Positions 43,231-51,014 of a stretch of DNA of 64,000 nucleotides are shown one piece after another (within the stretch, counting starts at the first letter, position 1; each line of letters opens with the position of its first letter). Below the pieces are notes generated by a model. That model saw only the letters and a program-made list of their open reading frames with translations. It did not search any database and was not told the origin of the DNA. This DNA is from Xanthobacteraceae bacterium (GTDB lineage: Bacteria; Pseudomonadota; Alphaproteobacteria; Rhizobiales; Xanthobacteraceae). A program made the translations under genes and the position numbers. Location: assembly GCA_022841625.1 (NCBI GenBank), contig JALHRD010000005.1, positions 122,620 to 186,619 on the forward strand, read 5' to 3'.

Positions 43231-44034
43231 TCAACCCGCTGTGTAGCCGCCGTCGGCATAGAGGATATGGCCGGTGTAGAAATCCGACGCCTTGGAGGCG
43301 AGGAACAACAGCGGCCCGGCGAGATCGGACGGCTCGCCCAGGCGGCCCTTCGGCACGCGCGTGAGAAAGCCGGCGCGCACGGTCTTGCCGCGTTCATCGT
43401 CGGCGAACATCCATTCGGTCAGCGGCGAACGGAACACCGTCGGCCCCAGCGCGTTGACGGTTATGCCGGTGCTGCCCCATTCACAGCCGAGCGCCTTGGT
43501 GATGCCGTCGATCGCCGACTTCGAGGCGCAATAGGCGGCATAGCCGGCGGGATGGCCGAGCAGCCCACGCGCCGACGACATCAGAATGACCTTGCCACCC
43601 TCGCCCTGCTTGAGCATTTGCCGGCCGGCGGCGCGCGCCATCAGCCACGATTGGGTGACATTGGCGTCCATCACGTCGAGGAAATCTTCCGGCTTCTGAT
43701 CAACGATCTTCGACACTTTGTTGATGCCGGACGCTACCACCAGAATGTCGAGGCGGCCGAACGCCTCGACCGCGGTGTCGATGATCTTGTCGCAATTGGC
43801 TTCCGAACTCGGCCGCAGCGCAACGGTCTCGACCTTGGCACCAAGTGCTCCGCATTCGGCTGCGACTTTCTTCAGCGCTTCCGCGCCGGCCGCCGAGATC
43901 ACCACCTTCGCGCCGGCGCCGGCCAGCACCTTTGCCGCCAGCGCGCCGAATGCGCCCGACGCGCCGGTGACAATCGCGGTCTTGCCCTTCACGCTAAACA
44001 GCGCCAGCGGGTCTTTCAGGAGATCCTCAGACAT
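43231..44034 (-). CDS. Short-chain dehydrogenase/reductase
   Basis: 267 residues. TGASGAFGALAAK is the nucleotide site, ILMSSARG holds the catalytic Ser, and YCASKSAIDGITKAL the YxxxK pair. It is in the gluconate 5-dehydrogenase-like group. Its stop lies two bases before the next gene's start. It probably interconverts a hydroxyl and keto group of the same substrate pool as its dehydrogenase and BKACE neighbours. Confidence 0.92.
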   Translation of the reverse strand: MSEDLLKDPLALFSVKGKTAIVTGASGAFGALAAKVLAGAGAKVVISAAGAEALKKVAAECGALGAKVETVALRPSSEANCDKIIDTAVEAFGRLDILVVASGINKVSKIVDQKPEDFLDVMDANVTQSWLMARAAGRQMLKQGEGGKVILMSSARGLLGHPAGYAAYCASKSAIDGITKALGCEWGSTGITVNALGPTVFRSPLTEWMFADDERGKTVRAGFLTRVPKGRLGEPSDLAGPLLFLASKASDFYTGHILYADGGYTAG

Positions 44035-44167
44035 TTTTACCGTCCCATCCGTCTACTGTCCCCAAAACTTTCTCCACCTTTCGTTTCGTGAATGGTGGAG
44101 GGAAACCCAAGCGCCTGCACGCGTATCAGGCTTATCGTAACGTGCCCCCGCTCATTTTCGCTCCCCG

Positions 44168-44199
44168 CCTCCCGTGCGCTCTTGCGAGCGGTCGGGAGG
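44168..44199. repeat. Short GC-rich hairpin, family D relative
   Basis: cctcccgtgcgctc and gagcggtcgggagg form a hairpin with a ttgc loop. The sequence resembles part of the element at 26048-26200. It sits in the roughly 200-base gap between the SDR start and the convergent-side cupin end, where no gene is seen. Confidence 0.65.
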
Positions 44200-44237
44200 G
44201 GTTCGGGGGGCGTGTCAAAGCCGAACGCCGGCGAGCG

Positions 44238-44576
44238 TCACTTCACCGGCGCAACCGCAACCGCGATGGTGCAGACCTCGTGGCCGCGATTGACGATCTC
44301 GCGGCGTTCATTCGGCCCGATATAGCAGCTGTCGCCCGCCCGAATCACGGCCTCCTTGTCGCCGGCAATGACGGTCAATTCGCCAGCCAGCACGTAGTAG
44401 ATTTTCTCCGGTGGCGAAGCGTCGGGTCCGGCGCCGCCGCCCGGCAGAAAATGCGAGATGCCGAAGATCAGGGTTTGCGAACCGCCCATCTCGGCGCCAA
44501 ACAACCGAAACGATTTATAGTCGCGATGGTTCGGCGCTTCGTAGGCCTTGGCTTCGGACAATTTCCGGGTGATCAT
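44238..44576 (-). CDS. Cupin-domain protein
   Basis: 112 residues. A single cupin barrel is shown by FLPGGGAGPDASPPEKIYYV and LAGELTVIAGDKEAVI, then AGDSCYIGPNERREIVN. In the first motif the usual His pair is largely replaced (Pro-Asp-Ala-Ser), so metal binding is doubtful. It overlaps the cyclase gene by TGATG, implying coupled translation. It may be a small-molecule-binding or isomerase partner of the cyclase. Confidence 0.85.
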   Translation of the reverse strand: MITRKLSEAKAYEAPNHRDYKSFRLFGAEMGGSQTLIFGISHFLPGGGAGPDASPPEKIYYVLAGELTVIAGDKEAVIRAGDSCYIGPNERREIVNRGHEVCTIAVAVAPVK

Positions 44577-45418
44577 CAGAACTTCTCTCCCTTGTCGATT
44601 CGGAATTTCTGGCTCGGATCCACGATCGCAACCAGCCGAATGATGCAGCCATCGCCGCGATCCCAGTTCCACGGGAAAAATGCAAAAGTGCAGCGCCGCC
44701 CGGTGACCTTGTCGATGTCGCCGCCGACATTCTCGATCCCGAGAATGCCGTTCTTGAACAGAATGCGGTGCACCGGCTCCCATTCCGGGAAGTCGTCTTT
44801 CCAGTCTCGACCGCCAGACCACTTTTTGTATTCGTCGGCGAGATGCGGATGCAGCGGCCCATTGCGCTGAGGCCCAATCGCGGTGGCGAGCGGATGATCG
44901 TTGGCCTGGGTATCGTGGCCGACGACCTTCACCTTCTTTTCGACAAACCATTCGCCCGCCGACGGCACAAAGCCCGGCGCGCGGCAGAAATAGTCCTCGC
45001 TGTCCTCATAGAGCTTGTGCCAGCCGGTGTTGACGATCACCACGTCGCGCGGGCGCACGACCTTGCCGGCGGCCTTTTCAAGATCATCATAGGTGATCGG
45101 CTCCCACTTCTTCTTGGGGATCGACACCACGATGCCCGAACCGAAGAAATGCGGCAGCGGCACCTCGTCGATGAACGGCGTGCCCTGCACCACATGGGCG
45201 GGCGCGTCGATATGGGTGGTGTTGTGCATCGAGGTGGTGATGCGCTGTGACAGCACCCCCGACTTCGCCATGTAATGGATGCGTTCGATCTTGACGTCTT
45301 CGAAGTAAGGCCAGTTCGGCGACTGGTAGCCGAAGCGATGGGACAAATTATAGAACTCAAGCCCCATGCTGTTGTTGTGGTTTTCCTCGAACGTCACACC
45401 GCGAATTTTCTTAGCCAC
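44576..45418 (-). CDS. Cyclase family protein (kynurenine formamidase-like)
   Basis: 280 residues. The signature is HNTTHIDAPAHVV, matching the family's HxGTHxDxPxH with Gly replaced by Thr. The flanking DVVIVNTGWHKLYEDSEDYF and PSAGEWFVEKKVKVVGHDTQ are typical of the C-terminal half. Members are Mn- or Zn-dependent hydrolases of cyclic or N-formyl compounds. The GTG at 45418 is chosen because aggggag lies 8 bases before it; GTG at 45436 is an alternative. It is between the Bug protein and the cupin, pointing to a role in opening a ring or amide of the imported ligand. Confidence 0.88.
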   Translation of the reverse strand: MAKKIRGVTFEENHNNSMGLEFYNLSHRFGYQSPNWPYFEDVKIERIHYMAKSGVLSQRITTSMHNTTHIDAPAHVVQGTPFIDEVPLPHFFGSGIVVSIPKKKWEPITYDDLEKAAGKVVRPRDVVIVNTGWHKLYEDSEDYFCRAPGFVPSAGEWFVEKKVKVVGHDTQANDHPLATAIGPQRNGPLHPHLADEYKKWSGGRDWKDDFPEWEPVHRILFKNGILGIENVGGDIDKVTGRRCTFAFFPWNWDRGDGCIIRLVAIVDPSQKFRIDKGEKF

Positions 45419-45469
45419 GACAGCAACTCCCCTCACGTTATCTCGGTATAGAACGGCCGCACGCGCGCA

Positions 45470-46453
45470 CTACTGCTCAGGCTTGTACTCCGCCGGCTTG
45501 GTATTGGCGATCCTGATCAGGGTTTCGGCCGCTTTGCGATCCTCCTTCAGGAACACCGCAAACCCGGCCGTCGTGGTCGGCGCCGATACCACCGCTTGCT
45601 GATCCAAGAATGCCTTAAATTTCGGCTCGTTGAACAGTTTTACGAATTCGCCGTTGAGCCGTTCCACGATGGCGGGCGGCGTGCCGCGTGGCGCCGCGAG
45701 ACCCCACCAGCCCAGGCCGGGAAAGCCCGGCAGCCCGGCCTCATCCAGGGTCGGCACATCCGGCATCAGCGGCGAGCGCTGCGGCAGCCCGATCGCCAGC
45801 GCCTTGACCTTGCCGCCCGACAGAAGCCCGGTGAAGTTTCCGACCCCGAAGCGCGTCACCTGTACGTCGTTAGCGGCCAGCGCCTGCGCCGCCGGCCCAC
45901 CGCCGCGATAGGGCACGCCGACGATCTGGGTATTCCACTGATTGTTCATCCATTTCAGGAACAGGTCCGGAAACGAACCCTCGCCCAGCGTTGCGTAATT
46001 GAGCGCGGCGCCCGACTGCGCCCTGGCCTTGAACTCGGCAACCGAATTGACGCCCAACGCGGACGACACAAACAAGCCTTCGGTCAGGAAGAACAGCCGG
46101 GTGACCGGCGTGAAATCGGTGTCGGGGTTGTACGGCAGCTTGGTAAACAAGAGCGGGTTATACGACATCGTTGAGTGATAGATGACGCAGATCGTGTAAC
46201 CGTCGCCAGCCGCACGCGCGCAAGCCTGCCCGCCGAGAATACCGGCAGCGCCGCCCTGGTTCTCGATCACCAGCGTTTGCTTCAGCCGCGGTTGCAATTC
46301 GTTGGCCGCGGCGCGCATGATGACATCGGTCACGCTACCAGCGGCGATCGAGACGACCATTCGGATTGGCTTATCCGGATAAGTCTGCGCCTGCGCGACG
46401 GACGCCGCTATCGCGGCTGCGCCGCAAACCAACCCACGCAACAACCCGGTCAT
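45470..46453 (-). CDS. Bug/TctC-family tripartite tricarboxylate-type binding protein
   Basis: 327 residues, the classical form: signal peptide LLRGLVCGAAAIAASVAQAQ, then YPDKPIRMVVSIAAGSVTD, ENQGGAAGILGGQACARA and GLAAPRGTPPAIVERLN. The V(T/S)D motif in the first loop contacts carboxylate ligands in Bug structures. A ggagag site lies upstream of the ATG. It precedes the cyclase and cupin genes in the same run, which suggests it binds that pathway's substrate. No TctA or TctB gene is in the window. Confidence 0.9.
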   Translation of the reverse strand: MTGLLRGLVCGAAAIAASVAQAQTYPDKPIRMVVSIAAGSVTDVIMRAAANELQPRLKQTLVIENQGGAAGILGGQACARAAGDGYTICVIYHSTMSYNPLLFTKLPYNPDTDFTPVTRLFFLTEGLFVSSALGVNSVAEFKARAQSGAALNYATLGEGSFPDLFLKWMNNQWNTQIVGVPYRGGGPAAQALAANDVQVTRFGVGNFTGLLSGGKVKALAIGLPQRSPLMPDVPTLDEAGLPGFPGLGWWGLAAPRGTPPAIVERLNGEFVKLFNEPKFKAFLDQQAVVSAPTTTAGFAVFLKEDRKAAETLIRIANTKPAEYKPEQ

Positions 46454-46487
46454 GACATTTCTCTCCCGCTCTCGGTTGGCGCCGCAA

Positions 46488-47399
46488 TCAATTCACCACC
46501 ACCTCGCCGATCTGACCGGCATCCCACTGGGTGAAGAACAAACGACCGTCCGACATCGCGGCGATGCAACGCGCGCCACTCGCCGGCGTCGGGATCGGAA
46601 ATTCGCCCAGCACGTCGCCCGCTGGCGTCATGCAGCCGATCTTGTTGGCGGCATTGGCGGTGTACCAGAGGTTACCATCGCGCCCAACGGTAACGCCGCG
46701 CAACGATGCGTTGGGCGTCGACACCGGATGTTCGGTGATCCTGCCATCGCGGTCGATGCGCCCGAGCGCATTGGCGCTGGTTTCAACAAACCAGATGCTG
46801 CCATCGGGATGGGTCACCATCGCGCGCGGCTGGCTGTCGTGGCTTGGGATCGGAAATTCGGTCACCTTGCCGTCGGTGGTGATGCAGCCGATGCGGTTGC
46901 CCGACGCTTCGCTGAACCAGAGCATGCCATCGCGCACCATGATCGACAGCGGCCGCGCACCGGGCGAAATACCGTGCGAAAATTCGGTGACGTCACCGCG
47001 CGGCGTGATGCGGCCGATCCGGCTGACCTCGGTTTCGGAGAACCAGACATTGCCGTCGGGACCGAGGATCATGCCATCGGGCCCCGCCCCGGCGGTCGGT
47101 AGCGCGAACTCCGCAATCTCGCCTTGCAGGGAAATGCGGCCAATCTTGTTCGCCGCTTTTTGGGCAAACCAGAGATGGCCGTCGGCGCCCACGGTAATGC
47201 CGATCGGCATCGCCTTCGGATCGGCCAAAGCGAATTCCTTGAAAGCGCCGGTCACGGGGTCGAGCCGGCCGATCTTTCCGGTGCCGCTCTCGCAGAACCA
47301 CAGGCACTGATCCGGGCCTTCGACACAGATATAGGGGCCACTGCCCGCGGTCGGAATGCGGTGTTCGCGGATGGTTGCACTGACGCTCAAGAAACTCAT
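46488..47399 (-). CDS. Virginiamycin B lyase-like (Vgb/NHL) beta-propeller protein
   Basis: About 303 residues of repeats of the type GPDGMILGPDGNVWFSETE, SRIGRITPRGDVTEF, NRIGCITTDGKVTEFPIP and NLWYTANAANKIGCMTPAGD. This is the Vgb streptogramin lyase/SMP-30-related propeller pattern. No signal peptide is present. The start is uncertain: ATG at 47399 sits very close to ggggagg, and the TTG nine bases later has better spacing. Residues that linearise streptogramins cannot be confirmed, so a lactone- or ring-opening role is only a guess. It ends 34 bases before the Bug gene start. Confidence 0.8.
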   Translation of the reverse strand: MSFLSVSATIREHRIPTAGSGPYICVEGPDQCLWFCESGTGKIGRLDPVTGAFKEFALADPKAMPIGITVGADGHLWFAQKAANKIGRISLQGEIAEFALPTAGAGPDGMILGPDGNVWFSETEVSRIGRITPRGDVTEFSHGISPGARPLSIMVRDGMLWFSEASGNRIGCITTDGKVTEFPIPSHDSQPRAMVTHPDGSIWFVETSANALGRIDRDGRITEHPVSTPNASLRGVTVGRDGNLWYTANAANKIGCMTPAGDVLGEFPIPTPASGARCIAAMSDGRLFFTQWDAGQIGEVVVN

Positions 47400-47474
47400 C
47401 CTCCCCCGTCGACGGCTGGTCCCCGCCGGCCAAACTACGCTACAAGGAGCCCGGCCGAAACGCACGAGGATTCA

Positions 47475-48431
47475 ATGGTTAGTAAGATTGCGTTGGAAGA
47501 GCATTTTCTGTGCCCGGGCTTTGACGATTATTGGAAGACCACGGTTGCCGATGTCGACCCAGCGGTCCTTGCCAAAGTGGTGGCACGGCTTTCCGATTTT
47601 GACGACCTGCGCCTGCAATCCATGGACAGCGCCGGCATTGCGCGGGCAGTGCTCTCGCTCGCAGGGCCCGGGGTGCAGATCGAGCGCGACAGCGCAACCG
47701 CGGTCCGCAATGCGCGCGCCGCCAATGATTTCCTGGCCCGTGAGGTCCAAAGACGCCCCGACCGCTATTCCGGCTTTGCCCACCTTCCGATGCAGGACGC
47801 CAAAGCCGCCGCCGACGAACTCGAACGCTCCATGCGCGACCTCGGATTCTGCGGCGCGATGATCAACGGCCATACCAATGGCCAGTATCTCGACGATCCC
47901 GCGCTCGACCCATTCTGGGAGCGGGCCGCAGCGCTCGGCGCGCCGATTTATCTGCATCCGGCCGATCCACCGGCGCTGTTTCCGGCGCTGGCCGGGCACC
48001 GCGGTCTGCGCCGCGCCACCTGGGAATGGACGTTGGAAACCGGCACCCACGCCCTGCGGCTGGTGTTCGGTGGCACCTTCGACCGCTTTCCCGGCGCCAA
48101 ACTGGTGCTCGGCCATATGGGCGAAACCCTGCCTTATCTGCTGTGGCGTTTCGACAGCCGCGCCAAACTCTATGGCGTGAAGCTCGCCAAGCCGCCGTCG
48201 GATTACATCAAGCAGAACATCGTGGTCACGACATCGGGCATGTGCTCGACCGAGCCGCTGAATTGCGCCATCGCGGCGCTCGGCCATCGCCACGTCATGT
48301 TCGCGGCCGATTACCCCTTCGAGTCCGCGGATGAGGCCGCCGAATTCATCGATCACACCCCGCTTTCGGATGACGTGCGGGCCGATATCTGCTTCAACAA
48401 CGCCAAATCCTTCTTCGGACTAAAAATATAG
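47475..48431 (+). CDS. Amidohydrolase family 2, resorcylate decarboxylase-like
   Basis: 318 residues. The start KIALEEHFLCPGF has ExH as in gamma-resorcylate decarboxylases, which bind Mn2+ or Zn2+ through Glu and His. Further residues are PIYLHPADPP, KLVLGHMGETLPY and VMFAADYPFESAD, the usual His, His, Asp set. It probably decarboxylates or hydrolyses an aromatic acid. The ATG follows gagga and the gene diverges from the Vgb-like protein. It is followed after 14 bases by the M24 gene. Confidence 0.9.
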   Translation: MVSKIALEEHFLCPGFDDYWKTTVADVDPAVLAKVVARLSDFDDLRLQSMDSAGIARAVLSLAGPGVQIERDSATAVRNARAANDFLAREVQRRPDRYSGFAHLPMQDAKAAADELERSMRDLGFCGAMINGHTNGQYLDDPALDPFWERAAALGAPIYLHPADPPALFPALAGHRGLRRATWEWTLETGTHALRLVFGGTFDRFPGAKLVLGHMGETLPYLLWRFDSRAKLYGVKLAKPPSDYIKQNIVVTTSGMCSTEPLNCAIAALGHRHVMFAADYPFESADEAAEFIDHTPLSDDVRADICFNNAKSFFGLKI

Positions 48432-48445
48432 ATAGGATCACCATC

Positions 48446-49642
48446 ATGAGCGGCCCCAGCGACCGGATCACCACGGCCATTTCCACCCAGGAGCTTGAGC
48501 GCCGCTGGGCGGCGACGCGCAAGGAAATGCGCGAACGCGGCATCGATGCGCTGGTGATGCAAAACAACAGCGATTGGCTCGGCGGCTATGTGAAATGGTT
48601 CACCGACATTCCGGCGACCAATTCCTACCCCAAAAGCGTCGTGTTTCACGCCAACGAGCCGATGACCATGGTCGAGATGGGCGGCTTCAATACCGTCCGC
48701 AATCTCAAGGGCAGCGATCCGGTGCATCGCGGCGTTGGCGAATTAGTCGGCTCACCGTCGTTCTTCGCCGTCAACTACACCGACGATTTCCACGCCGACT
48801 GCCTGATCCCGGGTCTTAAGAAACGCGGCTACGGCACCATCGGCCTGGTCGGCCCCGGCAGCATGCCGCATGCCTTCGTCACCCGGCTCAAAGCGGAACT
48901 CGGCGGCGCCAAATTCGTCGACGCCACCGATTTCATCGACCGGCTGAAGGCGATCAAGAGCGCTGAGGAAATCGTGCTGATCAAGAAATGCTGCGAGATG
49001 CAGGATGCGATCTTCGCCAAGGTCGCCGCCAATATCAAACCTGGCATGCGCGACATCGACGTCACCGCGCTCGCAGAACACGAGGGCCGGGTGCGCGGCA
49101 GCGAGCAAGGCATCTTCCTGGGCTCATCGGCGCCGGTCGGACAACCGGCGCGGTTTGCGCCGCGCCACTTCCAGGGCCGCACGCTCCAGAAGGGCGACCA
49201 TCTGGTGCTGTTGATCGAGAACAACGGGCCCGGCGGCTACTACGCCGAAATCGCGCGGACGCTGGTGCTCGGCAAGGCATCGAACGAATTGATCGACGGC
49301 TTCGAAGCCATGAAAGAGGCGCAGGACTATACGCTCTCGCTGATGAAGCCAGGCGCCTCGTGCCGCGACATCGCCAATGCGCATGATGATTATATGCGCA
49401 AGCGCGGCTTTGAAATCGAGATCCGGCTTTACGCCCATGGCCAGGGCTACGACATGGTCGAGCGGCCGATGCTCCGCGCCGACGAAACCATGCCGATCGA
49501 GGAGAACATGCATTTCGCCGTGCATCCCGGCTTCAACACCACAACCATGTGGACGACGATTTGCGATAATTACATGGTCGAAGCGCGCGGCGTCAGCGCG
49601 TGCCTACACCAGACTGACAAGAAAATATTTGAAATCAACTAA
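48446..49642 (+). CDS. M24-fold protein (Xaa-Pro peptidase/creatinase-like) lacking the metal-binding set
   Basis: 398 residues with an N-terminal creatinase-like domain and a pita-bread C-terminal domain. In the M24 metal positions, the expected DxG...SDxTRT segment reads LLIENNGPGGYYAEIART (Asp pair changed to Glu/Asn and Glu), the HGxGxxxHExP segment reads HGQGYDMVERP, and the FTIEPG segment reads FAVHPG. The dimetal site is therefore not conserved, and a peptidase function is unlikely; a creatinase-like hydrolase or lyase is more plausible. A ribosome site (aggatc) precedes the ATG. Confidence 0.85.
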   Translation: MSGPSDRITTAISTQELERRWAATRKEMRERGIDALVMQNNSDWLGGYVKWFTDIPATNSYPKSVVFHANEPMTMVEMGGFNTVRNLKGSDPVHRGVGELVGSPSFFAVNYTDDFHADCLIPGLKKRGYGTIGLVGPGSMPHAFVTRLKAELGGAKFVDATDFIDRLKAIKSAEEIVLIKKCCEMQDAIFAKVAANIKPGMRDIDVTALAEHEGRVRGSEQGIFLGSSAPVGQPARFAPRHFQGRTLQKGDHLVLLIENNGPGGYYAEIARTLVLGKASNELIDGFEAMKEAQDYTLSLMKPGASCRDIANAHDDYMRKRGFEIEIRLYAHGQGYDMVERPMLRADETMPIEENMHFAVHPGFNTTTMWTTICDNYMVEARGVSACLHQTDKKIFEIN

Positions 49643-49700
49643 TCAACGTCATGCCCGGCACGTGGCCGGACATGACGGCGAAAAGACCATAGCCATCCCC

Positions 49701-50654
49701 ATGCCCCGCCTGCTCATCCTGCTCACCCTGCCCGGCAATGTCCGCGACTATTATGCGGCACGGCTCAAGCGGCGCTTTCCGCAACTCGAGATCGACCTTG
49801 CCGATCATTTCAGCAAGGCGACGCCGCTTGCTGCCGAGGCCGATATCCTGCTGACCTTCGGCCCGATGCTGCGCGACGAGGTCATCGCCAATGCGCCAAA
49901 ACTGAAATGGATTCAGGCGCTCGGCACCGGCGTCGATGGCGTGATCGACCAGCCCTCGCTCGGCAAGCACGTCACCATTACCAATATTCGCGGCATTCAC
50001 GGCGCGCCGGTTTCGGAGGCGGCAATCATGGGCATGCTGGCGCTCAGCCGCGACCTGCCGCGCTCGGTGCGCAGCCAGGACCAGAATAGTTGGACGCGCT
50101 GGCCGCCACGACTGCTCAACAACAAGACCGTCGGCATTTACGGAATCGGCCTGATCGCGGAAGCGCTGGCGCCACGCTGCAAGGCGTTCGGCATGACGGT
50201 TTTTGGCTACAGCTCAACGCTGCGCGCCGTGCCCGGCATCGACCGCATGCTCAAGCGCGAGGACTTGATCGCGACCGCCAAGGAGCTCGATTACCTGGTG
50301 CTGCTGGTGCCCTATGCGGAAGACACCCGCCACTCGATCGACGGCAAAGTCTTCGCCGCGATGAAGCCGGGCGCATTCCTGATCAATCTCGCACGCGGCG
50401 GAATCGTCGAGGAGAACTCCATGGTCGAGGCGCTCAACTCCGGCAAGATCGCGGGCGCCGCGCTCGACGTATTCCAGACTGAACCACTGCCGCCGGAACA
50501 TCCGCTGTGGTCAATGAAGAACGTGATCGTCACCCCGCATCTCGGCGGCTTCTGCGACGTCTATGCCGATCTGGCGCTGGTGACGGTCGAGCACAATATG
50601 GAGTGCTGGCTGCGCGGCCATATCGACGGCATGCGCGACATGGTCCGCAAATAA
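49701..50654 (+). CDS. D-isomer-specific 2-hydroxyacid dehydrogenase
   Basis: 317 residues. Substrate-domain start MPRLLILLTLPGNVRDYY, nucleotide motif VGIYGIGLIAEALAPRC (GxGxxA form with Ile in place of the second Gly), NLARGGIVEENSMVEAL (catalytic Arg), AALDVFQTEPLPPEHP (Glu) and VIVTPHLGGF (His). It interconverts 2-keto and 2-hydroxy acids with NAD(P)H. The ATG at 49701 rejects a longer frame that reads the M24 gene in another phase. Its products may link to the neighbouring acid-catabolism genes. Confidence 0.9.
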   Translation: MPRLLILLTLPGNVRDYYAARLKRRFPQLEIDLADHFSKATPLAAEADILLTFGPMLRDEVIANAPKLKWIQALGTGVDGVIDQPSLGKHVTITNIRGIHGAPVSEAAIMGMLALSRDLPRSVRSQDQNSWTRWPPRLLNNKTVGIYGIGLIAEALAPRCKAFGMTVFGYSSTLRAVPGIDRMLKREDLIATAKELDYLVLLVPYAEDTRHSIDGKVFAAMKPGAFLINLARGGIVEENSMVEALNSGKIAGAALDVFQTEPLPPEHPLWSMKNVIVTPHLGGFCDVYADLALVTVEHNMECWLRGHIDGMRDMVRK

Positions 50655-50666
50655 CCGGAGCGCGCC

Positions 50667-50999
50667 GTGGCCAAGCGAACGGCAGCAAAGCGAATGGCGA
50701 CAAAGCGCAGACCGCCCACGGCCAAGCGAACGGGCGCAAAGCGCAGTGCCACAAAGCGCAACGCGGCCAAGCGGCCGCCACGCGATGCGCTGTTCGGCGC
50801 GGCGCCAGCGCTCGACACCAGCCTGCCCGAAACCGGCGACTTCTCGCTCCATGATTTATTTCAGCAGCAAACCATCGCGATGCTGGAGCGCGCCGAGCTC
50901 AGCGAGGAGCAGAAACAGAGCATCCTGGTCGCGATGAATTGCCCCTGCTGCGGCGGCAGCGGACTTTCATTCACGATGAAGCTGAAGCGGAAGAAGTAG
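50667..50999 (+). CDS. Small basic AKR-repeat protein with a C-terminal Cys motif
   Basis: 110 residues starting at GTG. Residues 2-37 are a tandem AKR/TKR repeat (AKRTAAKRMATKRRPPT then AKRTGAKRSATKRNAAKR), period about 17 residues, resembling histone H1-like tails. The middle (FSLHDLFQQQTIAMLERAEL) is amphipathic helix, and the C-terminus has CPCCGGSGLSF followed by MKLKRKK. The basic tail suggests nucleic acid binding. It begins 12 bases behind the dehydrogenase gene and may be co-transcribed. The family is unrecognised and the start is not certain; a longer frame is not available. Confidence 0.65.
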   Translation: MAKRTAAKRMATKRRPPTAKRTGAKRSATKRNAAKRPPRDALFGAAPALDTSLPETGDFSLHDLFQQQTIAMLERAELSEEQKQSILVAMNCPCCGGSGLSFTMKLKRKK

Positions 51000-51014
51000 C
51001 GCTGACCCAACCGA

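Noticed and set aside
49377..49700. Upstream extension of the 2-hydroxyacid dehydrogenase
   Set aside because: It overlaps the M24 gene in another phase; the family N-terminus begins at 49701.
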